The notes: generated by a model from the letters alone, not told the origin. A stretch of 64,000 nt of DNA from Clostridia bacterium (GCA_017435865.1 JAFSEF010000101.1:124001-188000); one strand, 5' to 3'. Shown: positions 10,270 to 19,920, counted from the first letter of the stretch. Translations and numbers: made by a program.

Positions 10270-11669
10270 TCAACAATCACCTCACAAGTAGATCTGTAGA
10301 AGCCGTCATCAGACAAGGCATACACTATAACAGTACCTTCAGCAACGGCAGTTACAACACCATCCGCATCAACAACTGCAATGCTTTCATCTTCAGAATA
10401 CCAAGTAACGGTCTGTACTGTAGCATCTTTCGGCGATACCTTCGTTTTAAGTGCTGCAGACTCTCCAACCGCAAGAGTAACGTTCTTATCAAGCATCTTC
10501 ATAGACTCAACAGGAATTCTCACATATACAGTGCAGGTATCAGAATATTGCTTTCCGAGATATTCAAAAGTGGCAGTGATGGTAACTTCACCCGTCTTCT
10601 TGAATACATCAATGTAACCTTCTTCATCGACCGTAGCAATGCTTTCATCAGATGATGACCAACTTACTGTTTCAACAAGAGGATCCTCACATACAAGCGT
10701 TGCAAGTAGGTTATCAGTTCCGTCAGGTTCAATCACAAGCACATGATCAGAAAGAGTAAGACTTGGCCACATTAAATGATAAGCCTGCATTTCCTGTAAT
10801 GCCACTGAAATATGCTTCTTGCCAAAAGCTGCATAATCATTTTTAAAAGAGACATCAGCAGTGATTGTCATATCTTTTGCATAACACAAATATGTTATCT
10901 CATCGGTCAGGCGATTAACCTTAAAGCGGATATACAATTTATCATATTGAATATCGTCTACAACCAGATCAGCGGCTTCTGAAATAACATCATTTGTAAG
11001 AGCAGCAATCTGTTCTTCATTTCGCGGTACAAAATTTCGGCTCAAAACGCTGTTTTCTTCCTGCAAGTTATCTGTTGAAAGAACAAGTTCGATGTCATAT
11101 TCGTCCCGATACTTGATGAAGTAAGGTCTTAAAGAACCACAATCTTCACACAGTTGCAAGGGTTCATCACTTGTTTCGCCACAAGAAGGACAAGAATAAT
11201 AGATGTAATTGCAGCTGAATGATTCAATATCATCAATATTGATATCAGGAATACGAATCAATTTTTCTGCACCTTCACCAAAGCCAACTGCAGATATACT
11301 ATCCTCATTTTCTTCGACAGAAGAAATATGAGAAATAAAGTTATCCATAACAAACAGCAGTGTTTTATCAAAATGATCTGAACCATCCGTAACAAGTGAA
11401 TCAGAATCTGAAGTAAAATAATCATCATATGTAACAGACGGTATGTCATTGACAGCCTTATCAATAACTCTATAGAGATACTCAACGGCATCATCCGGTG
11501 TTTCAGGTGCCGGACTCATACCTTCTGTAATGTCGTTCGGAGGGAAAGTTCCTTCCATGGCACTGATTCTGTCAAGTCCGAGCAAAAAACCGCCAATGAA
11601 GAAAAACACAAGAATGCTGACAACAATGCAGGTCAGAAGTTTAGATTTGTCAAATTTTATAGTTTTCAT
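10266..11669 (-). CDS. Membrane-anchored protein with zinc ribbon and bacterial Ig-like (BIG2) domains
   Basis: 467 residues. One N-terminal membrane helix (residues about 10-30) without a cleavage site. A middle region contains a four-Cys zinc ribbon (CPSCGE ... CEDCGS). Two BIG2-type Ig-like domains fill the C-terminal third (WSSSDESIATVDEEG and WYSEDESIAVVDADG). The architecture points to an extracytoplasmic protein tethered to the membrane. It shares a TAATG start/stop overlap with the upstream zinc-ribbon gene and ATGA with the downstream symporter. Function not recognised; it might be an accessory protein for sugar capture or regulation. Confidence 0.7.
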   Translation of the reverse strand: MKTIKFDKSKLLTCIVVSILVFFFIGGFLLGLDRISAMEGTFPPNDITEGMSPAPETPDDAVEYLYRVIDKAVNDIPSVTYDDYFTSDSDSLVTDGSDHFDKTLLFVMDNFISHISSVEENEDSISAVGFGEGAEKLIRIPDINIDDIESFSCNYIYYSCPSCGETSDEPLQLCEDCGSLRPYFIKYRDEYDIELVLSTDNLQEENSVLSRNFVPRNEEQIAALTNDVISEAADLVVDDIQYDKLYIRFKVNRLTDEITYLCYAKDMTITADVSFKNDYAAFGKKHISVALQEMQAYHLMWPSLTLSDHVLVIEPDGTDNLLATLVCEDPLVETVSWSSSDESIATVDEEGYIDVFKKTGEVTITATFEYLGKQYSDTCTVYVRIPVESMKMLDKNVTLAVGESAALKTKVSPKDATVQTVTWYSEDESIAVVDADGVVTAVAEGTVIVYALSDDGFYRSTCEVIVE

Positions 11670-12556
11670 TATTTCACTTCCTCCCCTTCAATCTTATTGA
11701 AATTTTTCTTGAATAGTGCTTCTTCAGCAGCTATGGCAGCTTCAATTTTTCGCGTTTCTTCAGTCTCGACAACCGGTTGCGGAAGATCGTCAATGTTGAT
11801 TTCGCCGGCTTTGACTCTCTTATAAATTGCTACACGTTCTTCAACACCTTCATCATAAACAGGATGTATTCCACGTTTCCATAAGTTAAGATTAACAAAA
11901 AAGACAGCAGCAAACATAAGAATTGAAATAAACAAACCAAAACCGATTTTACCGCTGACCAACAGTGAATCAGTTGCAGTTTTTGCAAACAGGCCAATAA
12001 GAATCATATCAACAATACAAGACAGAATTCCAAGTCCTGCAAACACAGTCGCAAACTTCTGCATGTTCTTTATGCTCACAAATCCAAAAAGAGAAAACAC
12101 CACACAAAACACTGCAAATAAAGCAATAACCACATACCCGAGCATTGCATTCCGCAGTGCAGAAAAAACATCGCCGACAAGTTCAGCACCTGCCATATCA
12201 AGAACATAAAGAATCGTACCGTCAGTAAAAGCAGAAACAAAGCCAAGAATGCCGAAGTGTGCATTGTTTTCAAAGAACGGCATCGACAACGAAAATGTTC
12301 CTGAAGGTATCAAAAGAGAAAGCAATGGCAAGAGCATAACAATCAGCTTTGCAGTAATCCATTTTGAACCGGAAAATGAATATTTAAGATTGCGCAGTTT
12401 TACTTTTAAGCCCGCTTGCGACAACTCCGCCATCTTCGCTTCGCGTAAAAAGTTTTCCTCAAAATTATAGAAACGCATATTAACACCGCAAGCAGGACAA
12501 AACTGACTGATGTCAAAAAATCGCAGTTTCTTATTACATTTAGGACATGCACTCAT
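11669..12556 (-). CDS. Zinc-ribbon multi-pass membrane protein
   Basis: 295 residues from ATG 12556 behind GGGAGG; the frame is open further upstream, but that part overlaps the promoter. It starts with a double zinc ribbon (CPKCNKK ... CPACGVN), followed by a linker and four or five hydrophobic segments, ending in a charged tail. Zinc-ribbon/membrane proteins of this kind are common and poorly characterised in Clostridia. First gene of the four-gene operon ending at 7425; the stop overlaps the next start by one base (TAATG). Confidence 0.7.
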   Translation of the reverse strand: MSACPKCNKKLRFFDISQFCPACGVNMRFYNFEENFLREAKMAELSQAGLKVKLRNLKYSFSGSKWITAKLIVMLLPLLSLLIPSGTFSLSMPFFENNAHFGILGFVSAFTDGTILYVLDMAGAELVGDVFSALRNAMLGYVVIALFAVFCVVFSLFGFVSIKNMQKFATVFAGLGILSCIVDMILIGLFAKTATDSLLVSGKIGFGLFISILMFAAVFFVNLNLWKRGIHPVYDEGVEERVAIYKRVKAGEINIDDLPQPVVETEETRKIEAAIAAEEALFKKNFNKIEGEEVK

Positions 12557-12643
12557 AAATAATCCTCCCAAATTTTCCAAACAGGAATCACAGACACACA
12601 ATTTGTAGATAGTGACCAAAAAATTTACCCATGGTATAAAAAT

Positions 12644-12672
12644 AATATACACTATATCAAAAGTGCTGTCAA
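12644..12672 (-). promoter_or_regulatory. Promoter of the zinc-ribbon/Ig-like/symporter/hydrolase operon
   Basis: Minus-strand TTGACA (12667-12672), 17-bp spacer, TATATT (12644-12649). It diverges from the promoter of the phosphoesterase gene. Confidence 0.75.
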
Positions 12673-12715
12673 CCTTTTATTTTTACATATATTGACTTTA
12701 AAATCCGACAACCCC

Positions 12716-12744
12716 TTGACACAATCATCTTGTTGTGGTATTTT
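12716..12744 (+). promoter_or_regulatory. Promoter of the exported phosphoesterase gene
   Basis: TTGACA (12716-12721), 17-bp spacer, TATTTT (12739-12744), 36 nt before the start codon, with GGGAGGAAA as ribosome site. Confidence 0.75.
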
Positions 12745-12780
12745 AGTTTTCATGAAATATTTAGGGAGGAAATCTTTATT

Positions 12781-13737
12781 ATGTCAATGAATTTTGTTCA
12801 GAAGATTTTTTACAAACTGTTTTGCCTTTTTCTTAGTCTCGTGTATTCAATAAGCGGAGGTGTTGTAGCTCCTTCGACAGAGGATCCGATAAAGGTATTG
12901 GACGAAGAAAATGTACAGCTCACATTTGCAACTGTTGCAGATCCGCAGGTATCCAACTACATGTTTGCAAGATACCGCACATTCGAAGCAGCTTGCATGG
13001 ATCTGCAGACAGGAACATACGATGCCGTTCTGCTTCTCGGTGACGTCGCTGAGAATGGTTTGGAAGAAGAATATCAGCTTGTATTCGACAAACTTTCAGG
13101 CATCGATACCCGTTATATTGCCATTACAGGCAATCATGACATCCGTTTGCGTTTGTACTCTCAATCTTCCGACAGATTCAAAGAATTTGCAAATGCACTC
13201 AACGGTGATGAAAGCATGACTGAAATGCATCATTCCGAAGTTATTAACGGATATAAGTTCATCACCCTCGGTTCAGACAAAACTAAATTTGAAGAAGCTT
13301 ATCTCAGTCAGGAACAGCTTGATTGGCTTGATGATGAACTGCATGCCGAAGACGGCAATCTCACTTTTGTTCTTTGCCATCAGCCGCTGAAGCTGACACA
13401 CGGTCTTCCCGACACATGGAACAGCCCGTCCGAAACAGCAGGCAGCGTTGGTGATCAGAACGATCAGCTGTTTGAAATTCTCAACAAATATGAAAATGTT
13501 GTCTTCCTCACAGGCCATCTGCATACCGGTTTTGCTGATTTCCTTTATGAAGAAAAAGACGGCGTACATCTTGTTAACGTTCCATCATTCTCTATAGAAA
13601 ACAAAACCGGAGATTATAATGAAGCCGGTTTAGGCTTTATTGCAGAGGTATATGAAGAAGAAGTTATTTTCAGAGCAAGAGATTTTGCAAAAGGTCTCTG
13701 GGTACCTGAACATGACATTCACATCGCTATAAAATAA
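12781..13737 (+). CDS. Exported calcineurin-like metallophosphoesterase
   Basis: 318 residues from ATG 12781 behind GGGAGG. The N-terminal hydrophobic segment (residues 4-28) is a signal peptide or anchor. The metal-site blocks are complete: ADPQV, GDVAENG, GNHD, CHQPL and GHLHTG. This is the class III phosphodiesterase/nucleotide phosphatase fold; the substrate cannot be told. Single gene with its own promoter and terminator. Confidence 0.85.
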   Translation: MSMNFVQKIFYKLFCLFLSLVYSISGGVVAPSTEDPIKVLDEENVQLTFATVADPQVSNYMFARYRTFEAACMDLQTGTYDAVLLLGDVAENGLEEEYQLVFDKLSGIDTRYIAITGNHDIRLRLYSQSSDRFKEFANALNGDESMTEMHHSEVINGYKFITLGSDKTKFEEAYLSQEQLDWLDDELHAEDGNLTFVLCHQPLKLTHGLPDTWNSPSETAGSVGDQNDQLFEILNKYENVVFLTGHLHTGFADFLYEEKDGVHLVNVPSFSIENKTGDYNEAGLGFIAEVYEEEVIFRARDFAKGLWVPEHDIHIAIK

Positions 13738-13744
13738 CATTTGT

Positions 13745-13771
13745 CCCGTCGATCATTTCGGCGGGATTTTT
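13745..13771 (+). terminator. Intrinsic terminator after the phosphoesterase
   Basis: Eight-bp stem CCCGTCGA / TCGGCGGG (one G-T wobble) with a 5-nt loop, then ATTTTTCTT. The -35 box of the pfl promoter begins right after it. Confidence 0.8.
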
Positions 13772-13772
13772 C

Positions 13773-13801
13773 TTGACATAAACAAGCTCGTCTGTTATAA
13801 T
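13773..13801 (+). promoter_or_regulatory. Promoter of the pfl operon
   Basis: TTGACA (13773-13778), 17-bp spacer, TATAAT (13796-13801). The predicted transcript begins close to 13808, where the riboswitch P1 helix starts. Confidence 0.85.
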
Positions 13802-13807
13802 AAAAAT

Positions 13808-13915
13808 GTATCCGCTACCGGCGTAACGCAGAGCACTGCGAGGGAACGGATATCTTGTAAGATGCCGAACGCCTGGGCCGGAAAGAATATCTGTGCCCGG
13901 ACGTTTTTTGTTTTT
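13808..13915 (+). promoter_or_regulatory. ZTP (pfl motif) riboswitch with overlapping terminator
   Basis: P1 pairs GTATCCG (13808-13814) with CGGATAT (13847-13853). It encloses ACCGGCG, a small hairpin (GCAG/CTGC) and GAGGGAAC, the layout of the ZTP aptamer. The conserved 3' element CGCCTGGGC (13870-13878) follows. That element can instead pair with GCCCGGACG (13895-13903), forming a terminator before T6GT5. Ligand binding would hold the element in a pseudoknot and allow transcription. ZTP signals low 10-formyl-THF, which fits control of the formate-producing enzyme downstream. Confidence 0.85.
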
Positions 13916-13930
13916 CAGGAGGAACTATTT

Positions 13931-16159
13931 ATGAGAGCTTGGAGAAATTTTAAAGAAGGTACATGGTGCGAAAGCATAGCTGTTGCTGACTTTATCCATC
14001 TGAATTATACACCTTATGAAGGCGGTCCCGAATTCCTGTGCCCTGCAACACAAAGAACAAAGGATTTATTTGCAGTAGTACAGGATTTGTTCAGGAAAGA
14101 ACAGGAAAACGGCGGTGTGCTTGATATAGATACAGAGCGAGTATCCTCAATTCTGACATATGCACCGGGATATATTGAAAAGGGTAAGGATATTATCCTT
14201 GGTCTGCAGACCGAAAAACCGCTTGTCCGTGCTGTGAATCCTTTTGCAGGTTTCCGCAATGCGGAGCAGGCATGTGCAGCATACGGCTATAAAATAAGTG
14301 AAAAGATCCGTGAGGACTTCCTTTACAGGACCACACACAACACGGGTGTATTCCGTGCTTACACAAAAGACATGCGTAAAGCCCGTCATGCAGGTATTTT
14401 GACCGGTCTGCCCGATGCATACGGCAGAGGCAGACTGATCGGTGATTATCGTCGTCTCGCACTTTACGGTATGGATTTTCTGATAGAGCAAAAGCTGAAG
14501 GATGCAGATGATCTTGGCAAAAGAGACATGACCGAAGAAAACATCCGCCTGCTTGAGGATATTGCAAAGCAGCTTGATTTCATGCAGCAACTTGTGAAAA
14601 TGGCAGATCAGTACGGTTGTGACATCCGCAGACCCGCCGAAAATGCATATGAAGCCGTACAATGGCTGTATTTTGCCTACCTCGGCGGTCAGAAAGAGCA
14701 AAACGGTGCAGCAAACAGCATTGGCAGAATCACAACTTTCCTCGACATTTACATGGAACGTGATATTGCAGAAGACACATTGACAGAATCACAGGCTCAG
14801 GAACTGATGGATGACCTTGTCATCAAGCTTCGTCTTATTCGTCATCTGCGCACACCCGAATACAATGACCTGTTTGCAGGAGATCCCGTTTGGGTCACCT
14901 GTTCAGAAGGTGGCATGGGTGAAGATGGCAGAACGATGGTTACCAAAAACTGCTATCGCATGCTGCATACTCTGTACAATCTCGGACCATCTGCAGAACC
15001 GAATATCACCATCCTCTGGTCCGAAAGATTGCCCGAAGCTTTTAAAAAGTACTGTGCAAAGGTTTCGGTAGATACCGACTCCATCCAGTATGAAAATGAC
15101 GATCGCATGAGACCTGAATACGGTGATGACTACGCAATAGCTTGCTGCGTGTCTGCTATGAAAGAAGGCAAGCAGATGCAGTTCTTCGGTGCAAGATGTA
15201 ACTTGCCGAAAGTGCTGCTGATGGCTCTCAACGGCGGCAAGGATGAAATTCACGGTACCCAGATCGCACCCGAGGGAAAAGTTTTCTCAGACGGAGAAGT
15301 GCTTAATTATGACGAAGTGCTTGAAACATTAAAAAAATATATGGCATGGATGGCAAAACTGTATGTCAATACCATGAACATCATTCACTTCATGCATGAT
15401 AAATATGCATACGAACGTCTTATCATGGGCTTCCATGACACAATCGTGGAAAGACTGATGGCTTTCGGAGTCAGCGGTCTTTCGGTGCTTACAGATTCCC
15501 TTTCGGCAATAAAGTATGCAAAAGTTACTCCCGTACACGGTGAAAACGGTTTAATCACAGACTTTATTACCGTGGGTGATTTTCCGAAATACGGCAATGA
15601 CGATGACAGGGTTGATGAAATTGCACAGTGGATCACAGAATTCTTCTACTCTGAACTTTGCAAAACACCGACATACAGAGGTGCAAAACACACCCTTTCC
15701 GTACTTACTATTACATCCAATGTTGTTTACGGCAAAAAGACAGGCACAACACCTGATGGCAGAAAAGCAGGAGAACCTTTTGCACCCGGTGCAAATCCTA
15801 TGCACGGACGTGATAAAGATGGTGCACTTGCTTCTTTGAATTCTGTTGCGAAACTCGATTATGATTGTTGCAGAGACGGCATTTCAAATACTTTTTCGAT
15901 TACACCTGATGCACTCGGCAACAATGAAGAAAACAGACACACAAATCTTGTTTCCGTTCTTGACGGATACTTTACACAAGGTGCTCATCATCTGAATGTC
16001 AATGTGCTTGATAGAGAAAAACTGATTGCCGCAATGGAAGATCCGAACTTATATCCGAATCTGACCATTCGTGTATCAGGATATGCCGTCAACTTCAATA
16101 AGCTCACAAAAGACAAGCAGCTTGAAGTGATAGCAAGAACTTTCCACGACAAAATGTAA
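13931..16159 (+). CDS. pflB: Pyruvate formate-lyase (formate C-acetyltransferase)
   Basis: 742 residues from ATG 13931 behind AGGAGGAAC; upstream in-frame codons lie in the riboswitch. It splits pyruvate with CoA into acetyl-CoA and formate by a glycyl-radical mechanism in the cytosol. The catalytic pair is Cys405-Cys406 in AIACCVSAM. The radical Gly717 lies in RVSGYAVNF, 25 residues from the end. Length is normal for PflB. Followed one base later by its activase. The ZTP riboswitch ties it to one-carbon/purine supply. Confidence 0.97.
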   Translation: MRAWRNFKEGTWCESIAVADFIHLNYTPYEGGPEFLCPATQRTKDLFAVVQDLFRKEQENGGVLDIDTERVSSILTYAPGYIEKGKDIILGLQTEKPLVRAVNPFAGFRNAEQACAAYGYKISEKIREDFLYRTTHNTGVFRAYTKDMRKARHAGILTGLPDAYGRGRLIGDYRRLALYGMDFLIEQKLKDADDLGKRDMTEENIRLLEDIAKQLDFMQQLVKMADQYGCDIRRPAENAYEAVQWLYFAYLGGQKEQNGAANSIGRITTFLDIYMERDIAEDTLTESQAQELMDDLVIKLRLIRHLRTPEYNDLFAGDPVWVTCSEGGMGEDGRTMVTKNCYRMLHTLYNLGPSAEPNITILWSERLPEAFKKYCAKVSVDTDSIQYENDDRMRPEYGDDYAIACCVSAMKEGKQMQFFGARCNLPKVLLMALNGGKDEIHGTQIAPEGKVFSDGEVLNYDEVLETLKKYMAWMAKLYVNTMNIIHFMHDKYAYERLIMGFHDTIVERLMAFGVSGLSVLTDSLSAIKYAKVTPVHGENGLITDFITVGDFPKYGNDDDRVDEIAQWITEFFYSELCKTPTYRGAKHTLSVLTITSNVVYGKKTGTTPDGRKAGEPFAPGANPMHGRDKDGALASLNSVAKLDYDCCRDGISNTFSITPDALGNNEENRHTNLVSVLDGYFTQGAHHLNVNVLDREKLIAAMEDPNLYPNLTIRVSGYAVNFNKLTKDKQLEVIARTFHDKM

Positions 16160-16160
16160 A

Positions 16161-16883
16161 ATGAAAATACATTCACTTGAATCGATGGCTGCAAGAGATG
16201 GTGAAGGTCTGCGTTATGCTGTTTTTCTTGCAGGTTGTCCTATGAGGTGTGTATATTGCCACAACCCTGATACCTGGGACATGGCCAATGGAATTGAATA
16301 CACACCGGAAGAATTATGCAACAAAATTATACGTTTTAAACCTTATTTCAAAGCAGGAAAAGGCGGTGTGACTTTTTCGGGCGGTGAACCACTTTTACAG
16401 GCAGAAGAACTTCTGCAACTGATAGAATTGTTGCAAAATCATCAAATTGATTGCTGCATCGACACTTCCGGTTCTGTTGCATTGTCTGACACGGTCAAAG
16501 ATGTTCTTCTGAAAAGTAATTCAATTTTATTGGATCTGAAATTTCCGACAGAAGAATCCTATCAGCAATATGCAAGAGGTAAGCTTTCTTCTGTTATAAA
16601 AACACTGGAATATCTGATCGCAAACAATAAGAAAGTGACAATCAGAACCGTAATTGTTCCCGAATTGAATGACAATGATGCCAGTATTTTGGAATATGCT
16701 GCAATATTAAAACCTTACAAAAATAAAATTCATCAATGGGAACTGCTCGGTTTTCACACAATGGGGTTTATGAAATACGAAGCACTGTCCTTGAACAATC
16801 CGCTTGCAAACAAATCAAGTTTGCCAAATAGCAGACTTACAGAGCTTCAAAGAACGGCAAACACTGTTTTACACAAATTATGA
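16161..16883 (+). CDS. pflA: Pyruvate formate-lyase activating enzyme (radical SAM)
   Basis: 240 residues. The radical-SAM cysteine motif CPMRCVYC binds the 4Fe-4S cluster; FSGGEPLLQ is the SAM-binding GGE motif. It generates the glycyl radical on PflB. ATG sits one base after the pflB stop (TAAATG), so expression is coupled. A strong terminator follows. Confidence 0.95.
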   Translation: MKIHSLESMAARDGEGLRYAVFLAGCPMRCVYCHNPDTWDMANGIEYTPEELCNKIIRFKPYFKAGKGGVTFSGGEPLLQAEELLQLIELLQNHQIDCCIDTSGSVALSDTVKDVLLKSNSILLDLKFPTEESYQQYARGKLSSVIKTLEYLIANNKKVTIRTVIVPELNDNDASILEYAAILKPYKNKIHQWELLGFHTMGFMKYEALSLNNPLANKSSLPNSRLTELQRTANTVLHKL

Positions 16884-16900
16884 TGACCATATCATTAAAA

Positions 16901-16930
16901 CGGAGACAACTTGAATCAAAGTTGTCTCCG
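16901..16930. terminator. Bidirectional terminator between pflA and the lipoprotein gene
   Basis: Perfect 12-bp stem CGGAGACAACTT / AAGTTGTCTCCG with a 6-nt loop, preceded by AAAA and followed by TAAATTTTT. It lies between two convergent genes and can serve both. Confidence 0.85.
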
Positions 16931-16937
16931 TAAATTT

Positions 16938-17885
16938 TTACCATTCAAATGTCCAACATTCGTACATATTGCCTTCAAAAGATGCACTCAATGAAATGCC
17001 AAGTTTTCCGGTTCCCGAACCATTCATCGGAATCATTTCTTCGTATTTGAGAAGCTTTCCGTCTTGATCAGTATGGATAGTAATAGTAGCTCCCGGATAA
17101 TTACATACAGCATCCGTAATCTCACCAATACCAAAATCAAAGTCAGATAAATCGAGATAATCCAAAGCCTGCGCATGAAATACCGGAACAAGCACCTGAG
17201 AATCTGTGTATTCAGGAACAATCGTCACACTGTACACATTTTCACCATTTTCCCGGTACGCAGTTGCATTCACGATGCCTTCTGACTCAAGTGAAAACAA
17301 TCTGTCAGAAGGAGGAATTGCAGAAAAAGGGGTAACCTGAGACTTAAAATCCTCTTTCGGATCAAGCGAAAGTCCATTTACAAACTCATACTCATTGGTA
17401 TGCGGCCCGTTAAACACACCTATAGCAGTGTTGATAACAGGAACAGCCCACGATAGTGTACAATCTGTCAGATTGATGGTAACCTGTTGCAGAAGATGTG
17501 CTGAAAAATCTGTCTTTTCCTTAGCCTCATTAACAGTATTTGCAATTACAGCAAGAATATCTTCAGCTGATAACTGCGATACATCAGATCCCGAAACAAC
17601 CGTTGGTATCAATTGTTCTTCTGTAATAGTAGTTTGCACACTTTCAGTCTGAGGCTGCGTGCTGTCTGCAGCAACAGGTGTCGTCACTTGAGTCGACAGA
17701 GTAGTATCCTGAATCTGAGATACATTTGTCACAATACCATCAGGTGTAATATAGATATTATTAACGTAAGCAGTTGTAGGTTCAGTTGGCTCTGTCGGAT
17801 GCGATTGTTCCGAATCGCTGCAAGAACACAAAATGAAGACCATCGATATAATGACAAATACAATCACACTTCGTTTAAAAAACAA
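16938..17885 (-). CDS. Lipoprotein of unknown function
   Basis: 315 residues. The start is TTG 17885 behind GGTGGTG. Lipoprotein signal peptide with lipobox FILCSCSD, then a Thr/Gln/Pro-rich linker of about 90 residues and a C-terminal globular beta-rich domain (about 120-315) that I do not recognise. The region TDCTLSWAVPVINTAIGVF and a conserved Cys-free core suggest a secreted LppX-like or DUF-type fold, without proof. Third gene of the operon from 19665, 38 nt after the ImmA-like stop. Confidence 0.65.
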   Translation of the reverse strand: MFFKRSVIVFVIISMVFILCSCSDSEQSHPTEPTEPTTAYVNNIYITPDGIVTNVSQIQDTTLSTQVTTPVAADSTQPQTESVQTTITEEQLIPTVVSGSDVSQLSAEDILAVIANTVNEAKEKTDFSAHLLQQVTINLTDCTLSWAVPVINTAIGVFNGPHTNEYEFVNGLSLDPKEDFKSQVTPFSAIPPSDRLFSLESEGIVNATAYRENGENVYSVTIVPEYTDSQVLVPVFHAQALDYLDLSDFDFGIGEITDAVCNYPGATITIHTDQDGKLLKYEEMIPMNGSGTGKLGISLSASFEGNMYECWTFEW

Positions 17886-17923
17886 TTATTTCACCACCAA
17901 TACAAGTACAGTATCGTCAGACA

Positions 17924-18610
17924 TCACAAAGACATCTGACGATAGTTTTCAATATAATCTGAAAAATTACGATAAGCGGCTCGTTCATAGCCGGACAAGA
18001 ACAGCGATCCCTGACCTGTTTTGATACCTCTTTCAAGGTTACGATTCTCTATTTCCTGCAATCGTTGCAGACGTTTTTCAGCAGTTTGTTTCGGAATACA
18101 ACAAACACGTTCAATTTCACCGGCATTGCTGACACCCATACCGAACAGAACACTCAATGGAGCCAACAATCTGACTGCAAAAATACCTGCCTGCAAATTA
18201 TCATCATCAGAAAACATTAAAACATGATTCTGACTATCCGTGTTCAGATTCTTATGACCAAGCACAAAATGTGCAAAACCATGAGCAATCAGAAACCGTT
18301 GATATGATAGAGGCAAGGAATCTTTAATCAGAATCACTTTTCTGTCTGCCAAAGAAAGCACTACTGATTCATTCTCCCGACAAACAGATAAAAGATGCAA
18401 ACTATCAATCAAAACCTGTGCATGAGAATATGAATACACTTCTACATTTTCAGCATCACAAAGAGCCAACACATCAACAGGCAATTGATTTACTTCGTTT
18501 TCAGCAAGAATTCTCCATACTTCATCTCTTGCATCACGATAATCATCATAAAAGGTATCAATTTCCTCAGGCAGTTGTCTTCTGCGACGAAACAAAGATG
18601 AAAAAATCAT
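17924..18610 (-). CDS. ImmA/IrrE-like (M78/DUF955) protein with degenerate metal motif
   Basis: 228 residues. The central segment IAHGFAHFVLGH aligns with the HExxH...H zinc site of the ImmA/IrrE peptidases, but the catalytic Glu is Gly (codon GGT), giving HGFAH. The three His remain. The region after it (LLAPLSVLFGMGV...IPKQTAEKRLQRL) matches the helical part of this family. The N-terminus is RRRR-rich and there is no signal peptide. The ATG overlaps the esterase stop (ATGA), so it is cotranscribed. ImmA proteins cleave repressors; without Glu, a binding role or loss of activity is likely. Confidence 0.65.
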   Translation of the reverse strand: MIFSSLFRRRRQLPEEIDTFYDDYRDARDEVWRILAENEVNQLPVDVLALCDAENVEVYSYSHAQVLIDSLHLLSVCRENESVVLSLADRKVILIKDSLPLSYQRFLIAHGFAHFVLGHKNLNTDSQNHVLMFSDDDNLQAGIFAVRLLAPLSVLFGMGVSNAGEIERVCCIPKQTAEKRLQRLQEIENRNLERGIKTGQGSLFLSGYERAAYRNFSDYIENYRQMSL

Positions 18611-19665
18611 AATCCGAACAAGCGTTGGAAGATATTGACAATTTTAAGGAACAAATTACGGATCATGTTCAGCATATCTGAGATTACATTGACATTGACA
18701 TTACCACTGCCGGAACCTGAAGAACCACCATAAGCAGACCTGATGCCATTCATCCATTTAATCATACCATTGGGGCTTACAAGAGAAATAGTGTTTCCGT
18801 TTCCGTCTATTGTAGTTGCATTCGGATACGTACTACCGTTAAGCATATGCAGATCATATGTTACAACTTTTGCCATATGATGATTGTCACTTGCTGAACC
18901 GCCGGCAGGTTCCACTACATTTGTTAAGCTTGTCAATCGGCAATTCTCAGGATGTTTATTATATTGACAGACATTATTCCACAACGGCTGCGTTGTTGCG
19001 ATATAACTAATGACAGGGTCCTTTGTGCTTGCAATCATCCAGATCGCAACATCTGAACACGTTCTTACATTCGCAGCAGTCACAGAACCGGTTGCTGCAA
19101 TAGGAAAAGCACCTGCAAAATATTCCGGAAATGCAACAATCATTCGCCAGGTCATTTCTGCACCTGCAGAACTGCCGCCAATGAATATTTTGGATGTATC
19201 AATGTTGTCTCCGTGCTTTTTGATCATATCATCTATAACAGCACGCAAAGATTCAAGCAATGAATCACTCCAATACACAAGCTTGTTTTCAGGAGCTCGC
19301 GGCAAAAGGATGAACGCACCACCCTCAGAAAAACGACTTTGTAATTCCGATGAAGCCCAATAAGGCATGTCACTGTCTGCAAGTTGAGCACCGACATAAT
19401 CCGCGTGCCCAATGCCATGCAGGAAGATGACAAGCGGATATTTCGTGTTGTCGTTTGTTCCGACAGGTGAATAATAGCAATAATCAAGAGCATAACCACC
19501 GACTTTCGGAGCAACATCTTTTTCAAACTGATCTCTCAATGCACTGATACCCGCAGATGTCGGCAAAGCTGCCTTTTTGCCTGCAGCTGAAACACTGACA
19601 ACAAACAACGAAAAAAGTAGAATTAATGATAAAGAAACAGCAATAAACTTTGTAACGCTTTTCAT
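18607..19665 (-). CDS. Secreted alpha/beta-hydrolase (esterase, polyhydroxybutyrate-depolymerase-like)
   Basis: 352 residues. Signal peptide 1-28 ends at VSVSAAG. Serine-hydrolase features are FLHGIGHAD (oxyanion region), GGSSAG (nucleophile elbow) and DNHHM near the catalytic His. A Gly/Ser linker (YGGSSGSGSG) leads to a C-terminal amphipathic aromatic helix ending NLFLKIVNIFQRLFGL. A similar tail ends the small protein at 31982-32185, which suggests surface or membrane attachment. Likely acts outside the cell on a carboxylic ester (polymer-linked acyl or feruloyl type); substrate unknown. Confidence 0.75.
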   Translation of the reverse strand: MKSVTKFIAVSLSLILLFSLFVVSVSAAGKKAALPTSAGISALRDQFEKDVAPKVGGYALDYCYYSPVGTNDNTKYPLVIFLHGIGHADYVGAQLADSDMPYWASSELQSRFSEGGAFILLPRAPENKLVYWSDSLLESLRAVIDDMIKKHGDNIDTSKIFIGGSSAGAEMTWRMIVAFPEYFAGAFPIAATGSVTAANVRTCSDVAIWMIASTKDPVISYIATTQPLWNNVCQYNKHPENCRLTSLTNVVEPAGGSASDNHHMAKVVTYDLHMLNGSTYPNATTIDGNGNTISLVSPNGMIKWMNGIRSAYGGSSGSGSGNVNVNVISDMLNMIRNLFLKIVNIFQRLFGL

Positions 19666-19690
19666 GATTACTACCTCCTGTTATAATGTA

Positions 19691-19719
19691 ATTTTAGCAA
19701 AGTGAATGTCTGTTGTCAA
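19691..19719 (-). promoter_or_regulatory. Promoter of the esterase/ImmA-like/lipoprotein operon
   Basis: Minus-strand TTGACA (19714-19719), 17-bp spacer, TAAAAT (19691-19696). Confidence 0.75.
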
Positions 19720-19831
19720 TCAATATTTTACACCATTTTGCATAATTCAAATCAGATGAGTCATTCATGTTTCATTCTGAACTTATATCACGAACGTGTT
19801 GTTTTAGTCACAACGAATCATAAAGTGAATC

Positions 19832-19860
19832 TTGACAAATTCTTCATTTTACTGTAACAT
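19832..19860 (+). promoter_or_regulatory. Promoter of the first acyl-CoA/AMP ligase gene
   Basis: TTGACA (19832-19837), 17-bp spacer, TAACAT (19855-19860). The palindrome at 19872-19888 starts 11 nt after the -10 box, over the early transcribed region. Confidence 0.75.
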
Positions 19861-19871
19861 AGAGTTTGATA

Positions 19872-19888
19872 TGTGACATGCTGTCACA
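19872..19888. promoter_or_regulatory. Perfect 7-3-7 palindrome, candidate operator
   Basis: TGTGACA-TGC-TGTCACA. Placed just downstream of the -10 box, where a repressor would block transcription. A related 7-3-7 element occurs at 21755-21771 before the paralogous gene. Confidence 0.6.
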
Positions 19889-19920
19889 AGGATGTTCCAA
19901 TTATATATTCGGAGGTTAAC

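Noticed and set aside
12652..12652. Upstream start for the zinc-ribbon protein at 12652
   Set aside because: It would put the start inside the promoter (12644-12672); ATG 12556 has a strong ribosome site.
19872..19888. CRP/FNR-type site
   Set aside because: TGTGA and TCACA halves are 7 bp apart rather than the 6 bp of the CRP consensus, and no CRP gene is in view.
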